Source of the DNA: Flaveria trinervia
Lineage: Eukaryota; Streptophyta; Magnoliopsida; Asterales; Asteraceae
Direction of reading: 5' to 3'
DNA length: 64,000 nt
Assembly: GCA_025506515.1 (NCBI GenBank)
Contig: CM046452.1
Location: 71,790,580-71,854,579 of the forward strand
The notes below the pieces were generated by a model, which saw only the letters and a list, made by a program, of their open reading frames with translations, was not told the origin of the DNA and did no database searches. The position numbers were made by a program, and so were the translations under genes. Shown here in pieces: positions 63,497 through 64,000 of this stretch (position 1 is the stretch's first letter; each line of letters starts with the position of its first letter).

Positions 63497-64000
63497 TATG
63501 ATGAAGCAAGTCAAAGAGTTTCAAGATGAGGCACTGAAAGAGGATCATCTTAACCCTGGGAGAATGAGAGGTCTGGTCGCAGAATTGGGTGAGAACACGC
63601 TTGGTGTGAGAACTCGATTTGGGGAGAATGTGGATTCCTCATTTTGGGAATCTACGGGTGAAGATTTTTGATGAAGCTCACAAGACTCGATACTCCATTC
63701 ATCCAGGTGCCACAAAGATGTATCAAGACATGAAGAAATATTATTGGTGGACGGGTATGAAAGGCGATGTGGTGGAGTATGTGAGTAAGTGCCTTACTTG
63801 TCTATAGGTGAAGGCCGAGTATCAAAAGCCGTATGGTAAGATCCAACCTTTGGATATACCGGAATGGAAGTGGGAGCACATCACCATGGATTTCACCTTG
63901 GAAAGTCGTATGCTGATAAACAACGTAGAACGATTGAGTTCCAGGTGGGTGACCGGGTTATGTTGAAGGTCTCACCTTGGAAAGGTATTATCCGATTCAG
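63440..64000 (+). pseudogene. pol: Element F integrase, core deleted, continues off the window
   Basis: Linker and integrase zinc finger (HKTRYSIHPGATKMYQDMKK through CLTCL, 63680-63807) with a frameshift near 63635 and a TAG at 63805-63807. After ITMDF (first Asp, 63886) the sequence jumps to KSYAD-type C-terminal sequence (63903), removing about 580 bases compared with B (10445-11020), including the second Asp and the Glu. The region 63940-64000 corresponds to B 11055-11120. The rest of F lies outside. Confidence 0.92.

Overview
This window looks like plant nuclear DNA, most likely from a eudicot and plausibly Asteraceae. It is a heterochromatin-like block built almost entirely of LTR retrotransposons, and I see no host gene. 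The plant call rests on four things: primer-binding sites complementary to plant initiator tRNA-Met (TTGGTATCAGAGC), chromodomain-bearing Ty3/gypsy elements with 2.1-2.7 kb LTRs, a SIRE-type Ty1/copia element, and an L1-type LINE fragment with a zf-RVT domain. The Asteraceae suggestion comes from memory of similar gag-pol and post-pol proteins and is inference only. Every coding region carries stops, frameshifts or deletions.

Left block (1-35112). A plus-strand gypsy element (D: partial 5' LTR 1-1601, gag, protease, start of RT) is cut off at about 4274 and joined head to head to the integrase end of a minus-strand gypsy element (C). C is split by a plus-strand gypsy element (B, 4432-25915, target duplication AGTTC). 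B's 3' LTR is in turn split by a 12.6 kb copia element (A, 11882-24515, target duplication CTGTT). C resumes at 25921 and ends with its 5' LTR (30578-33264), which abuts a 5'-truncated LINE (33265-35112). The insertion order is therefore C, then B, then A.

Middle block (35113-51570). AT-rich spacer is followed by a minus-strand gypsy remnant (G, 35917-41519, target duplication ATATA), whose LTR contains a solo LTR of the C/E family (36382-39042, target duplication TTTAC). Next comes a 1.1 kb inverted repeat made of two oppositely oriented MITE-like elements (41598-42704), a solo LTR of a different family (H, 43462-46086), a solo LTR of the B/D/F family (47115-49269), and AT-rich DNA without recognisable genes.

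Right block (51571-64000). A 1.95 kb tandem duplication (51571-53527 and 53528-55477) carries the start of a plus-strand D-type LTR and part of a C/E-type LTR. The second LTR start (53953-54886) is best read as the 5' end of element F. A minus-strand element (E, 54887-60483) inserted into it, and one deletion then fused E's pol to F's gag at about 60483. F continues to the window edge and has its own deletion of the integrase core near 63895.

Three structures are not explained by standard retroelement annotation. (1) A tRNA-like unit (A box, B box hairpin, T-run) sits at the same place in all three C/E-family LTRs. (2) Arrays of a 9-base CTTCCGAAG palindrome fill the copia LTRs and the spacer after its pol. 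(3) Degenerate roughly 20-base arrays built on GCGACTGA/CGCACGATTGA occur in the leader of two unrelated LTR families.
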